Origin: Oscillospiraceae bacterium | GTDB taxonomy: Bacteria; Bacillota; Clostridia; Oscillospirales; Oscillospiraceae | Assembly: GCA_017501805.1 (NCBI GenBank) | Contig: JAFVWG010000318.1 | Coordinates: 1 to 8,917, forward strand | Direction: 5' to 3' | DNA: 8,917 nucleotides | Part shown: one piece after another, positions 1 through 4,796 of the stretch | Layout: every line of letters starts with the position of its first letter | Position numbering within the stretch: position 1 is the first letter of the stretch | The notes under the pieces: generated by a model | The model's database searches: none | What the model saw: the letters and a program-made list of their open reading frames with translations, nothing else | Told to the model about the DNA's origin: nothing | Position numbers and translations under genes: made by a program

Positions 1-28
1 AAAAAAGTGCGCAGCCGGAGCCACGCAC
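1..28 (-). terminator. Intrinsic terminator of small RNA copy 1
   Basis: On the minus strand this is a continuous 9-bp stem (GTGCGTGGC with GCTGCGCAC, including two G-U pairs) closed by a TCCG tetraloop of the stable UNCG type, followed by six T residues (1-6). Confidence 0.85.
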
Positions 29-38
29 CGAAAAACGC
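1..38. repeat. 38-bp identical repeat, copy A
   Basis: These 38 bp are identical to 220-257, giving a period of 219 bp. The block covers the terminator and the adjacent GCGTTTTT segment that can pair with the apical loop. It points to duplication of an RNA gene, with the 3' end held constant while the stems diverged. Confidence 0.95.
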
Positions 39-165
39 ATAACTCCGTTTGCTGCCACGCAAATCCAAACACTCACAGAGAATGCATAGATAGAGAATGC
101 GTTTTTACCAAAAGGCAAAAACCATCCTCTGTGAGTGTGATGTATTCGATTTGCGTGGCAAAGCT

Positions 166-194
166 ATCATACCACGGGAAAGAAAAGATTACAA
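166..194 (-). promoter_or_regulatory. Promoter of small RNA copy 1
   Basis: On the minus strand, TTGTAA (189-194) and TATGAT (166-171) are separated by exactly 17 bp. The RNA fold begins 6 nt downstream, at about 160. It matches the vegetative sigma-A consensus well and has the same -10-to-stem distance as the promoter of copy 2. Confidence 0.8.
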
Positions 195-219
195 CGGATT
201 TTTCTGCGGCTTAGGCATC

Positions 220-247
220 AAAAAAGTGCGCAGCCGGAGCCACGCAC
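220..247 (-). terminator. Intrinsic terminator of small RNA copy 2
   Basis: It is base-for-base identical to the terminator of copy 1: a 9-bp stem with two G-U pairs, a UCCG tetraloop, and six T residues at 220-225. It ends copy 2 about 26 bp before the -35 box of copy 1, so the two RNAs are probably separate transcripts. Confidence 0.85.
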
Positions 248-257
248 CGAAAAACGC
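220..257. repeat. 38-bp identical repeat, copy B
   Basis: This is the second copy of the 38-bp block found at 1-38. Outside it, the two units share only short words: ACTCCG just beyond it, GCGTTTTTACCAAAA in the loop, and TGCCA at the RNA 5' ends. Confidence 0.95.
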
Positions 258-405
258 GCACTCCGCTGTCGCCAAACAGATTCCACGCACCCAGACAAAA
301 CCGAGTCCCGGAAGGAGTTTGCGTTTTTACCAAAACACAAAACTCGGGACTTGGCCTGTCTGTATACGGTGCGATATGCAAAAAGGGAATCTGTTTGGCA
401 CGTTC

Positions 406-434
406 AGCATATCATATCGGTTTCGTTATTTCAA
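406..434 (-). promoter_or_regulatory. Promoter of small RNA copy 2
   Basis: On the minus strand, TTGAAA (429-434) and TATGCT (406-411) are 17 bp apart. The predicted start is at about 399-400, at the outer end of stem P1. Identical geometry in two tandem copies makes chance unlikely. Confidence 0.8.
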
Positions 435-511
435 GCAGCGGTTTTGTACTGTTCTTGTGAGAGCGGCGGGAGGAATGAGAAATGAGAAATTGCCAAGACG
501 GGCGGACGATG

Positions 512-540
512 AAAAAACTCCCTCCGCGAGGCGGAGGGAG
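512..540 (-). terminator. Intrinsic terminator of the DtxR-family gene
   Basis: A perfect 10-bp stem (518-527 with 531-540) has a 3-nt loop and, on the minus strand, a run of T residues (512-517). It begins 15 nt after the stop codon of the dtxR-like gene and separates it from the small RNA genes downstream. Confidence 0.9.
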
Positions 541-555
541 CGTTGTTTCTGTTTT

Positions 556-918
556 TCAGGAATATTGCTCGATATGCTTCTTGATCGCGTCAAAGCTGCG
601 CTCGGACAGATCGTGCTCGATCTTGCAGGCGTCCTCCGCGGCGGTTTCTTCATCCACGCCGAGGCGGATCAGCACCTGCGTCAGGATCCGGTGCCGCTCG
701 TAAATGCGCTCGGCGATCTCGCGCCCCTTTTCCGTGAAGGCGATATGCCCCGTCGGATCGACAACGATGCAGGCCGCGTCCCTGAGCTTTCCCATCGCAC
801 GGCTGACCGACGCCTTCGTCAGTCCCATCTCCTCCGCGACGTCGACCGCGCGGACAAAATTTTTACGCTTGCTGAGAACGAGGATCGTTTCCAGATACAT
901 TTCGCCGGATTCCTGCAT
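556..918 (-). CDS. DtxR/MntR-family metal-dependent transcriptional regulator
   Basis: This 120-aa protein resembles the DNA-binding and dimerisation domains of DtxR/IdeR/MntR, repressors that bind DNA when loaded with Fe(II) or Mn(II). A winged helix-turn-helix covers about residues 20-65 (VAEEMGLTKASVSRAMGKL). Candidate metal ligands are Met7 in EMYLET, His76 in ERHR, and Cys98, Glu101, His102 in ACKIEH. Met and Cys at the first and second of these positions recall the DtxR/IdeR primary site more than the Asp/Glu of MntR, so iron sensing is a reasonable but unproven guess. It lacks the C-terminal SH3-like domain of DtxR, so it has MntR-like size. The start at 918 is chosen because GGGAGG lies 7 nt upstream (926-931) and a promoter ends close before it. 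An upstream in-frame ATG at 1101 would lie beyond that promoter. The gene appears monocistronic. Its targets are not visible in the window. Confidence 0.9.
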   Translation of the reverse strand: MQESGEMYLETILVLSKRKNFVRAVDVAEEMGLTKASVSRAMGKLRDAACIVVDPTGHIAFTEKGREIAERIYERHRILTQVLIRLGVDEETAAEDACKIEHDLSERSFDAIKKHIEQYS

Positions 919-942
919 GGCTTCGCCTCCCTTGCTCTCTCC

Positions 943-971
943 ATTATAAGGGCGGCACAGCGCTTCGTCAA
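943..971 (-). promoter_or_regulatory. Promoter of the DtxR-family gene
   Basis: On the minus strand, TTGACG (966-971) and a perfect TATAAT (943-948) are spaced 17 bp apart. Transcription should start near 936, leaving a leader of about 18 nt with the ribosome-binding site. I see no classical iron-box dyad over it. Confidence 0.85.
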
Positions 972-978
972 GCAAACA

Positions 979-1009
979 AAAAATCAGTCCCAATTTACTT
1001 TTGGACTGA
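979..1009. repeat. Left TCAGTCC repeat cluster flanking the XRE gene
   Basis: AAAAATCAGTCCC (979-991) is followed by TTTACTTTTGGACTGA (994-1009), so TCAGTCC and its inverse lie 12 bp apart. The first word recurs in direct orientation at 2295-2307. The second recurs inverted at 2272-2288 with one extra base. This may be the left edge of an inserted segment, but the repeats are short and imperfectly placed. Confidence 0.5.
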
Positions 1010-1133
1010 CGGGTTACATCTTTGGCAGTTTCACTAAGTATTGATGCAGGCCGAAAAACATAATAAAGTAAACTGAACGATAAATAAGAATTTGCCTCCA
1101 CACATCAAAAATGGGGGGTGGCTTGACAGTCCG

Positions 1134-1162
1134 TTGACGGTTTTCCTTATTTGCCGTAGAAT
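1134..1162 (+). promoter_or_regulatory. Promoter of the XRE-membrane gene, with tandem TTGAC words
   Basis: TTGACG (1134-1139) and TAGAAT (1157-1162) are 17 bp apart, putting the start near 1169 with a very short leader. A second TTGACAGT (1123-1130) sits exactly 11 bp upstream of TTGACGGT (1134-1141). This direct repeat, one helical turn apart, could be an operator, perhaps for the encoded XRE protein. That role is inference. Confidence 0.7.
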
Positions 1163-1183
1163 GATGGGCGGAGGTGAACCGAT

Positions 1184-2185
1184 ATGACTGATAAAAAAAC
1201 ATTCGGCTCGTTCATTAAAGCCAAACGAACCGAGAAAAATTATTCACAAAAGGACTTGGCAGAAATATTGTTTGTTACTGAGGGTGCCATAAGCAAATGG
1301 GAACGAGGTGTGTCATATCCCGATATTACATTAATTGCTGATATCTGCCGTGTCCTTGAGATAAGCGAACATGAATTGATTACTGCGTCAACTGATATGG
1401 ACACACGAAAAATGAAACAAGAGGCTCGAAAGTTCCGCACCATTCGTGACATCTGGTTTTTGGCCCCGACAATAGCCTATGGCGTTGCGCTAATTACCTG
1501 TCTCATTTGTAATCTTGCAGTAAACCATACGCTTTCCTGGTTCTTTGTTGTGTTGGCCGCATTGATTTGTGCTTTTACCTTTGTACCCACAGTTACCGGT
1601 TTTTTTGAAACGAAAAAGTTGCTCGCTTTCTCTGTTTCAACATATCTGTCTATTTGCCTGCTTTTATTTACTTGTGCGGTATACACCAACGGACTGACTT
1701 GGTTCTTGACTGCTGCTATCGGGGTCTTGATGGGTTACGTGATGGTATTTGTACCTGTCTTACTAAAAAGAACGAAGTATGCGCGACATAAGTATATCCT
1801 GTCCTTTTCCGCGTTGTTTGCATTGACTGTTTTGATGATGATACGCATCCGTATCCGGCACCCATTTATGCTTGACAACGCAATATTGCTGGCTGGTTAC
1901 GGCTTTGTACCAGTGATTGCTTGCGCAGTGATATGCACCTTCAGATTTAACGCATTTCTTAAGGCAGGAATCTGTACCACAGTCATTGGAATCACACTTT
2001 ATTGCGCAAATCATGTAATTGCAGCCTTGTTTGGCCCATCTGGTAACAAACCCTATCAGGTGGATTTCCAAAACTGGGAACAATGCCTGGACGGAAATGT
2101 TCAATTCATCATGTTGATGTTGTTCTTGTTGATGAGCATCATCTTATTTATGATAGGATTTTTTCGAGGTAGAAGAAACAATTAG
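1184..2185 (+). CDS. XRE-family regulator fused to an eight-segment membrane domain
   Basis: This 333-aa protein has an N-terminal XRE/Cro helix-turn-helix (about residues 7-62, with SQKDLAEILFVTEGAISKWE as its core) followed by a hydrophobic region. I count eight likely membrane segments, near 90-112, 117-141, 146-167, 171-194, 203-222, 232-253, 261-283 and 307-327, ending in a basic tail. Membrane-anchored XRE proteins of this layout are common in Firmicutes, where many have no assigned function. It probably binds DNA at the inner face of the membrane and may respond to an envelope signal. The start follows GGAGGTG (1170-1176) by 7 nt. The gene has its own promoter and terminator. It is AT-richer than its surroundings: by hand count 24 of 60 bases are G or C at 1201-1260, against 44 of 60 at 3061-3120. 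With the flanking repeats, this suggests acquisition by transfer. No transporter or other partner gene adjoins it. Confidence 0.85.
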   Translation: MTDKKTFGSFIKAKRTEKNYSQKDLAEILFVTEGAISKWERGVSYPDITLIADICRVLEISEHELITASTDMDTRKMKQEARKFRTIRDIWFLAPTIAYGVALITCLICNLAVNHTLSWFFVVLAALICAFTFVPTVTGFFETKKLLAFSVSTYLSICLLLFTCAVYTNGLTWFLTAAIGVLMGYVMVFVPVLLKRTKYARHKYILSFSALFALTVLMMIRIRIRHPFMLDNAILLAGYGFVPVIACAVICTFRFNAFLKAGICTTVIGITLYCANHVIAALFGPSGNKPYQVDFQNWEQCLDGNVQFIMLMLFLLMSIILFMIGFFRGRRNN

Positions 2186-2225
2186 ATAAACTCCAATTTA
2201 TCGAACGGTTGTGTTCTGTTAATAT

Positions 2226-2261
2226 ACTTCCCTCCGTTATTTTGACGGAGGGAAGTTCTTT
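2226..2261 (+). terminator. Intrinsic terminator of the XRE-membrane gene
   Basis: A perfect 12-bp stem (2226-2237 with 2245-2256) has a 7-nt loop and is followed by TCTTTATA. It begins about 40 nt after the XRE stop codon. The minus-strand side has no T-run, so it is not an obvious terminator for the spore-type operon arriving from the right. Confidence 0.75.
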
Positions 2262-2269
2262 ATATCCCA

Positions 2270-2307
2270 AATCAGTCCAAAAGGTAAAAGGGAGAAAAAT
2301 CAGTCCC
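2270..2307. repeat. Right TCAGTCC repeat cluster flanking the XRE gene
   Basis: The region contains TCAGTCCAAAAGGTAAA (2272-2288), inverted relative to 994-1009, then AAAAATCAGTCCC (2295-2307), direct relative to 979-991. The last word overlaps the stop codon of the minus-strand gene ending at 2300. It is the candidate right edge of the AT-rich segment. Confidence 0.5.
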
Positions 2308-2842
2308 CGACCGTCCGCGTTTCCACAAGCTCCTCGCTTGCGCCTCTGCCCGTGGTCATACGGTAGAGACCGCTGAGCGCAAACCACGTTTTCTGATCGA
2401 TCACGCCGTCCTCGGGCAGACCCGACACGCGCTGCAGAAAGCGCACAGCGGCGACACTCGCCTCGTCGTAGCGTCCCGTGACCTCCACGCCGGGGAGGTT
2501 AACGTAGTATTCTCCCAGTCCGCGCAGCATTCCCTGAATGAGGAACAGATGCGTGTTGCTGGTTCCGGGCGATATGATCTGCAGCGGGTCCCAGCGAAGC
2601 TGAAGCGGCTCAAGCGGCTGCACCAGCGGCGCAAGCTCCTTGTACAGGCGGCGCACCGTGTCCCAGGTCACAAGGTCGGCAACGCCTGTCTCGGGCAGAC
2701 CGTTCAGCCTCTGCACGGCGCGCAGCGCCGCCTCCGTCTCCGCATCGAAAATGCCGTTCGGCAGCACCGTTGGAATGCGTTTGTCCGCCTTTGCGATGGT
2801 GCGCAGCATCTTTTGCAGGTCCTCCACAGGTCTTCCTGTCAT
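2300..2842 (-). CDS. Protein with two peptidoglycan-binding (PG_binding_1) domains
   Basis: This 180-aa protein consists mostly of two PG_binding_1-type repeats, at about residues 5-66 and 97-161. Each shows the family pattern of a helical start, a G-x-F/Y-D-x-x-T/S segment, an (A)V-x-x-(F)-Q-R core, GLPxxGV/D, and a closing TW (GLPETGVADLVTW and GLPEDGVIDQKTW). Such domains bind peptidoglycan non-catalytically. No catalytic domain, signal peptide or membrane segment is seen. The ATG overlaps the upstream stop as ATGA, with GGAGGGGAG ahead of it, so translation is probably coupled to the SpoIID-like gene, and the product likely works with that protein. A role in spore cortex or germ-cell-wall binding is inferred from the neighbour. 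The stop codon lies within the right TCAGTCC repeat, and I see no convincing terminator after it. Confidence 0.8.
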   Translation of the reverse strand: MTGRPVEDLQKMLRTIAKADKRIPTVLPNGIFDAETEAALRAVQRLNGLPETGVADLVTWDTVRRLYKELAPLVQPLEPLQLRWDPLQIISPGTSNTHLFLIQGMLRGLGEYYVNLPGVEVTGRYDEASVAAVRFLQRVSGLPEDGVIDQKTWFALSGLYRMTTGRGASEELVETRTVGD

Positions 2843-4239
2843 ATTTGCTCCCCTCCGTCACGTGCGCCGCGGGAAAGCAGCCCTCCGGGGAACTGTCCGT
2901 CCCGCGCCGCGTATCGGTATTTCTGCGTCTCGGCAAATTCCGCGAGCAGCTTCTTCGTCTCCTCGTCCGCCTCCCCGGTGACCGGCAGATCCGTCAGCCG
3001 CTGGAAGACCGCCACGCTTTCGCGTGTGGCGTCGTCATACGCGCCGTTCACCTGCGGCTTCGGCAGCTCCGGCAGGGCGTCGGCGGACAGCGCAAGCTGC
3101 CGCTGCAGGGCAAAGGTCGTCTCGGCGGGCGGCTCGCGCAGGATGGGGAAGAGATCCTCCTCACCGAAGCCGCTGTCACGGATGGAAGTGAACTGATCGT
3201 AGATTTTGTTCCAGGTCTCGCGATCCGCCACCCCGGTGACGGGCAGCCCGTAGGCAAGCTGAAAATCCCGCACCGACTGCTCCGTTGCCGCATTGTAGCT
3301 GCCGGAGAGCGGCGGCTCGGAGACCGCGTCGTTGAAGGCGGCAAGCACGCGGAGCATATACTGCAGCTGCGTCACCTTTGCGCCGATCTCGCCCGGCGCG
3401 ACCCGTTCCGGATACTCCCAGCTGAAGGAGGTAAAGCGCAGCCCCTCCGAGCGCAGCTCCGCAAGCTTTGTCACGGCGACATAGACCGTGCGGAGCTTAT
3501 ACCAGGTGTCGTTTCCGACGATGCCGTCCTCCTCCAGAGAGAACGCGCGCTGAAAGGCCTTGACCGCCGCCTCCGTACCCGCGCCGTAGATCGCGTCCAC
3601 CGTCACCTTCGGGATGGCGGGATAATCCTGCGCGATGCGGTTGAGGGCGGTCTGCACCCACGCCACGTTGACGCCCACATCGCCGTTTTTCAGCGGCTCG
3701 CCGGGATAGGACGGCGTGAGCGGCTGTATGGGCGCGCCCATCACGATCTCGATATCGTCGCCGTAATAGGTCCGCAGGATGGTATCGACTGTCGCGCCGT
3801 CCTGCGCGAGATACTGAGACCCCCACTGGCTCAGTCCGTCACAGGTGACGGTAACACCGTTGCAGAACTTTGCCGCAAGCGGCTCCAGACTGCCCCGGCG
3901 GCGGATGTAGCTCGTCACCAGCTCGTCGACGATCTTCGACACGTTTTCATAGATGTTTCTGCCTTCGATATATTTCTGATCGATCGCGGTCGAGGCGGTG
4001 ATGTCAAAGGGATAGCCCCGGCTCTTGTAGTACTCCGTAAACACACGGTTGAGCGCAAACGAGATCACCGCAAGCGTGTTCGCGCGGATGGCGGCCTCCT
4101 GCCAGGTCGGGTAGATCTCGCTGGACACGACGTTTTTCACATAGTCCGCAAACGCCACGGTAACATTTTCCGCCTGCTCGTCGGGCGCACCGAGGTGGAC
4201 GGTGATGGTCTCGGGAATATAAGGTTCCAGCGGCGGCAT
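2839..4239 (-). CDS. SpoIID-like protein with three peptidoglycan-binding domains
   Basis: This 466-aa protein starts with a SpoIID/LytB-like region (about residues 25-165). YVKNVVSSEIYPTWQEAAI contains Glu41, in the position I align with the catalytic Glu of SpoIID transglycosylases. CDGLSQWGSQYLAQDG and ILRTYYGDDIEIV match the family's conserved C-terminal part. Cys126 and Cys133 flank the latter, and SpoIID enzymes can hold zinc near there. Three PG_binding_1 domains follow, near 188-250, 286-347 and 374-433 (GIVGNDTW, GVADRETW, GEADEETK). SpoIID trims glycan strands during engulfment, but the classical protein has an N-terminal membrane anchor and lacks this tail. This one has no signal peptide or anchor, so it may act in the mother cell or coat; that is inference. 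The start is supported by GGGAGGG 5 nt upstream. It is the middle gene of the unit, 11 nt after the first gene and overlapping the third by ATGA. Confidence 0.8.
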   Translation of the reverse strand: MPPLEPYIPETITVHLGAPDEQAENVTVAFADYVKNVVSSEIYPTWQEAAIRANTLAVISFALNRVFTEYYKSRGYPFDITASTAIDQKYIEGRNIYENVSKIVDELVTSYIRRRGSLEPLAAKFCNGVTVTCDGLSQWGSQYLAQDGATVDTILRTYYGDDIEIVMGAPIQPLTPSYPGEPLKNGDVGVNVAWVQTALNRIAQDYPAIPKVTVDAIYGAGTEAAVKAFQRAFSLEEDGIVGNDTWYKLRTVYVAVTKLAELRSEGLRFTSFSWEYPERVAPGEIGAKVTQLQYMLRVLAAFNDAVSEPPLSGSYNAATEQSVRDFQLAYGLPVTGVADRETWNKIYDQFTSIRDSGFGEEDLFPILREPPAETTFALQRQLALSADALPELPKPQVNGAYDDATRESVAVFQRLTDLPVTGEADEETKKLLAEFAETQKYRYAARDGQFPGGLLSRGARDGGEQI

Positions 4240-4250
4240 AGCGTCCCTCC

Positions 4251-4646
4251 CTAGATGATCTGTGCAGGGATATCGTACTGCTTCGTCTGCGCGTAGCTGT
4301 CCGGCAGCTCCGCCGTCGGGATCAGCGTCAGCGGCTGCAGCGACTGCGTCCCCGCAAAGATCTGCGCTCCGCGCACCGAGACGGGGTCATAGCCGTAGCG
4401 GTCAACGAGCAGGTCGACCGTGGCATAGGGAAGCGTGTCCGTCTGATAGCGTTCGCTCTCCGCCTCGTCCGGCGCCTCCAGATAAAACGGCGCGGTAAAG
4501 CCGTTCTCGTCCGAAAGGCGCACGGCAAGCAGCTCCGTCTTTCCCTCCGTGCTGCCCCGTGTGATGGTGAGCGCCGCGCCCTCCACCGGGCTCATCGCGG
4601 AGGAGGTCACGACCTTGGCGACCACACTCCCATATTGATCCGGCAT
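4251..4646 (-). CDS. Small transthyretin-like / carboxypeptidase-regulatory-like protein
   Basis: This 131-aa protein shows a beta-sandwich pattern: GSVVAKVVTSSAMSPVEGAALTITRG, then a turn DENGFTAPFYLEAP, then YATVDLLVDRYGYDPVSVRG. It resembles the CarboxypepD_reg/transthyretin-like fold, a non-catalytic module often found in surface or binding proteins. The assignment is by pattern only. The frame is open to an ATG at 4784, but that would start beyond the terminator of the CNNM operon (4747-4780). I choose 4646, where GGAGG (in AAGGAGG) precedes the ATG by 8 nt; an ATG at 4652 would leave only 2 nt. It heads the three-gene unit with the SpoIID-like and peptidoglycan-binding proteins, so a structural part in the same spore-envelope process is plausible. 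No signal peptide is seen. A weak sporulation-sigma-like promoter candidate lies at 4694-4722. Confidence 0.65.
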   Translation of the reverse strand: MPDQYGSVVAKVVTSSAMSPVEGAALTITRGSTEGKTELLAVRLSDENGFTAPFYLEAPDEAESERYQTDTLPYATVDLLVDRYGYDPVSVRGAQIFAGTQSLQPLTLIPTAELPDSYAQTKQYDIPAQII

Positions 4647-4746
4647 CTTCATCGCCTCCTTAATGATGTCAGCAAAGCCTATGCCGCTGCCCGATCGGAT
4701 ATGCGCCGCAGCGAGACGGTGTGCAAGCATCTTGCCTCTCCCATAC

Positions 4747-4780
4747 AAAAAGGCGGAGACCGCGTCTGCGGTCTCCGCCT
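4747..4780 (-). terminator. Strong intrinsic terminator of the CNNM operon
   Basis: A perfect 13-bp stem (4751-4763 with 4768-4780) has a 4-nt loop and is followed on the minus strand by a short T-run (4747-4750, or five with the stem's last base). It starts about 17 nt after the stop codon of the downstream CNNM gene. The interval 4653-4746 beyond it holds no gene and presumably carries the promoter of the spore-type unit. Confidence 0.9.
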
Positions 4781-4796
4781 GCAATAAATAAAGCTC

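Larger units (their letters stand above)
1..160 (-). ncRNA. Tandem small RNA, copy 1 (unrecognised family)
   Basis: This is a predicted small RNA of about 160 nt, read on the minus strand from near 160 to the T-run at 1-6. The predicted 5' end lies 6 nt past the -10 box and coincides with the outer end of stem P1 (53-65 with 148-160, 13 bp, perfect). A 4 x 10 nt internal loop leads to P2 (70-80 with 127-137, 11 bp, perfect). The apical loop carries the word TTTTGGTAAAAACGC (plus 99-113). Its AAAAACGCAT can pair over 10 bp with ATGCGTTTTT just before the terminator (plus 97-106 with 31-40), forming an H-type pseudoknot. No convincing coding sequence is present; only a six-codon ATG frame (MVFAFW) occurs. 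Promoter, fold and terminator agree with one another, so an RNA gene is well supported. The family and function are unknown to me. The leftmost bases touch the window edge, so further copies may lie beyond it. Confidence 0.8.
220..400 (-). ncRNA. Tandem small RNA, copy 2 (unrecognised family)
   Basis: This is the second member of the tandem pair, about 181 nt, running from near 400 to the T-run at 220-225. Outer stem P1 (271-284 with 386-399, 14 bp) is followed on the 5' side by a 12-nt bulge. Three inner helices follow: 286-291 with 368-373, 292-297 with 357-362, and 301-310 with 345-354 (one G-U). The apical loop repeats the conserved word TTTTGGTAAAAACGC (plus 321-335). Its AAAAACGC can pair with GCGTTTTT at 250-257, and a further ACUCC/GGAGU helix is possible (314-318 with 260-264). 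The last 38 nt are identical to copy 1. The stems have different sequence and length, yet their pairing is preserved, as expected of a folded RNA. Integron attC sites and CRISPR were considered and fit worse. Function is unknown. Confidence 0.8.

Noticed and set aside
1..400. Integron attC sites or a CRISPR array
   Set aside because: attC sites need GTTRRRY-type ends and CRISPR needs several short identical repeats with unique spacers. Here there are two 219-bp units with promoters and T-tailed terminators, which fit RNA genes better.
1..400. 6S RNA, retron RNA or a ToxI-type antitoxin RNA
   Set aside because: The long hairpin recalls 6S RNA and the pseudoknot recalls ToxI, but the unit length, the loop-to-tail pairing and the lack of an adjacent toxin or reverse transcriptase give no positive support. 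A partner beyond the left edge cannot be excluded.
984..1009. TCAGTCC dyad as an intrinsic terminator or DtxR operator
   Set aside because: The 7-bp stem has a 12-nt loop and no T-run. It lies upstream of the -35 box rather than over the promoter and does not resemble known iron or manganese boxes. It is better read as part of the flanking repeat pattern.
97..1044. Long plus-strand open frame of 315 codons
   Set aside because: It runs antisense through both small RNA genes and the DtxR gene, has no family resemblance and no ribosome-binding site, and its right half is the shadow of a clear DtxR protein.
919..1101. N-terminal extension of the DtxR-family protein to an ATG at 1101
   Set aside because: It would cross the promoter and the TCAGTCC repeats. 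The added residues do not look like the family, while the start at 918 has a good ribosome-binding site.
2770..4254. Plus-strand open frame of 494 codons opposite the SpoIID-like gene
   Set aside because: It is a GC-rich antisense shadow with Arg/His-rich content and no domain pattern. The minus-strand frame has clear peptidoglycan-binding motifs and ribosome-binding sites.
4653..4784. Start of the transthyretin-like gene at 4784
   Set aside because: It would place translation within the CNNM terminator hairpin, and the extra 46 residues lack family resemblance. GGAGG supports the start at 4646.
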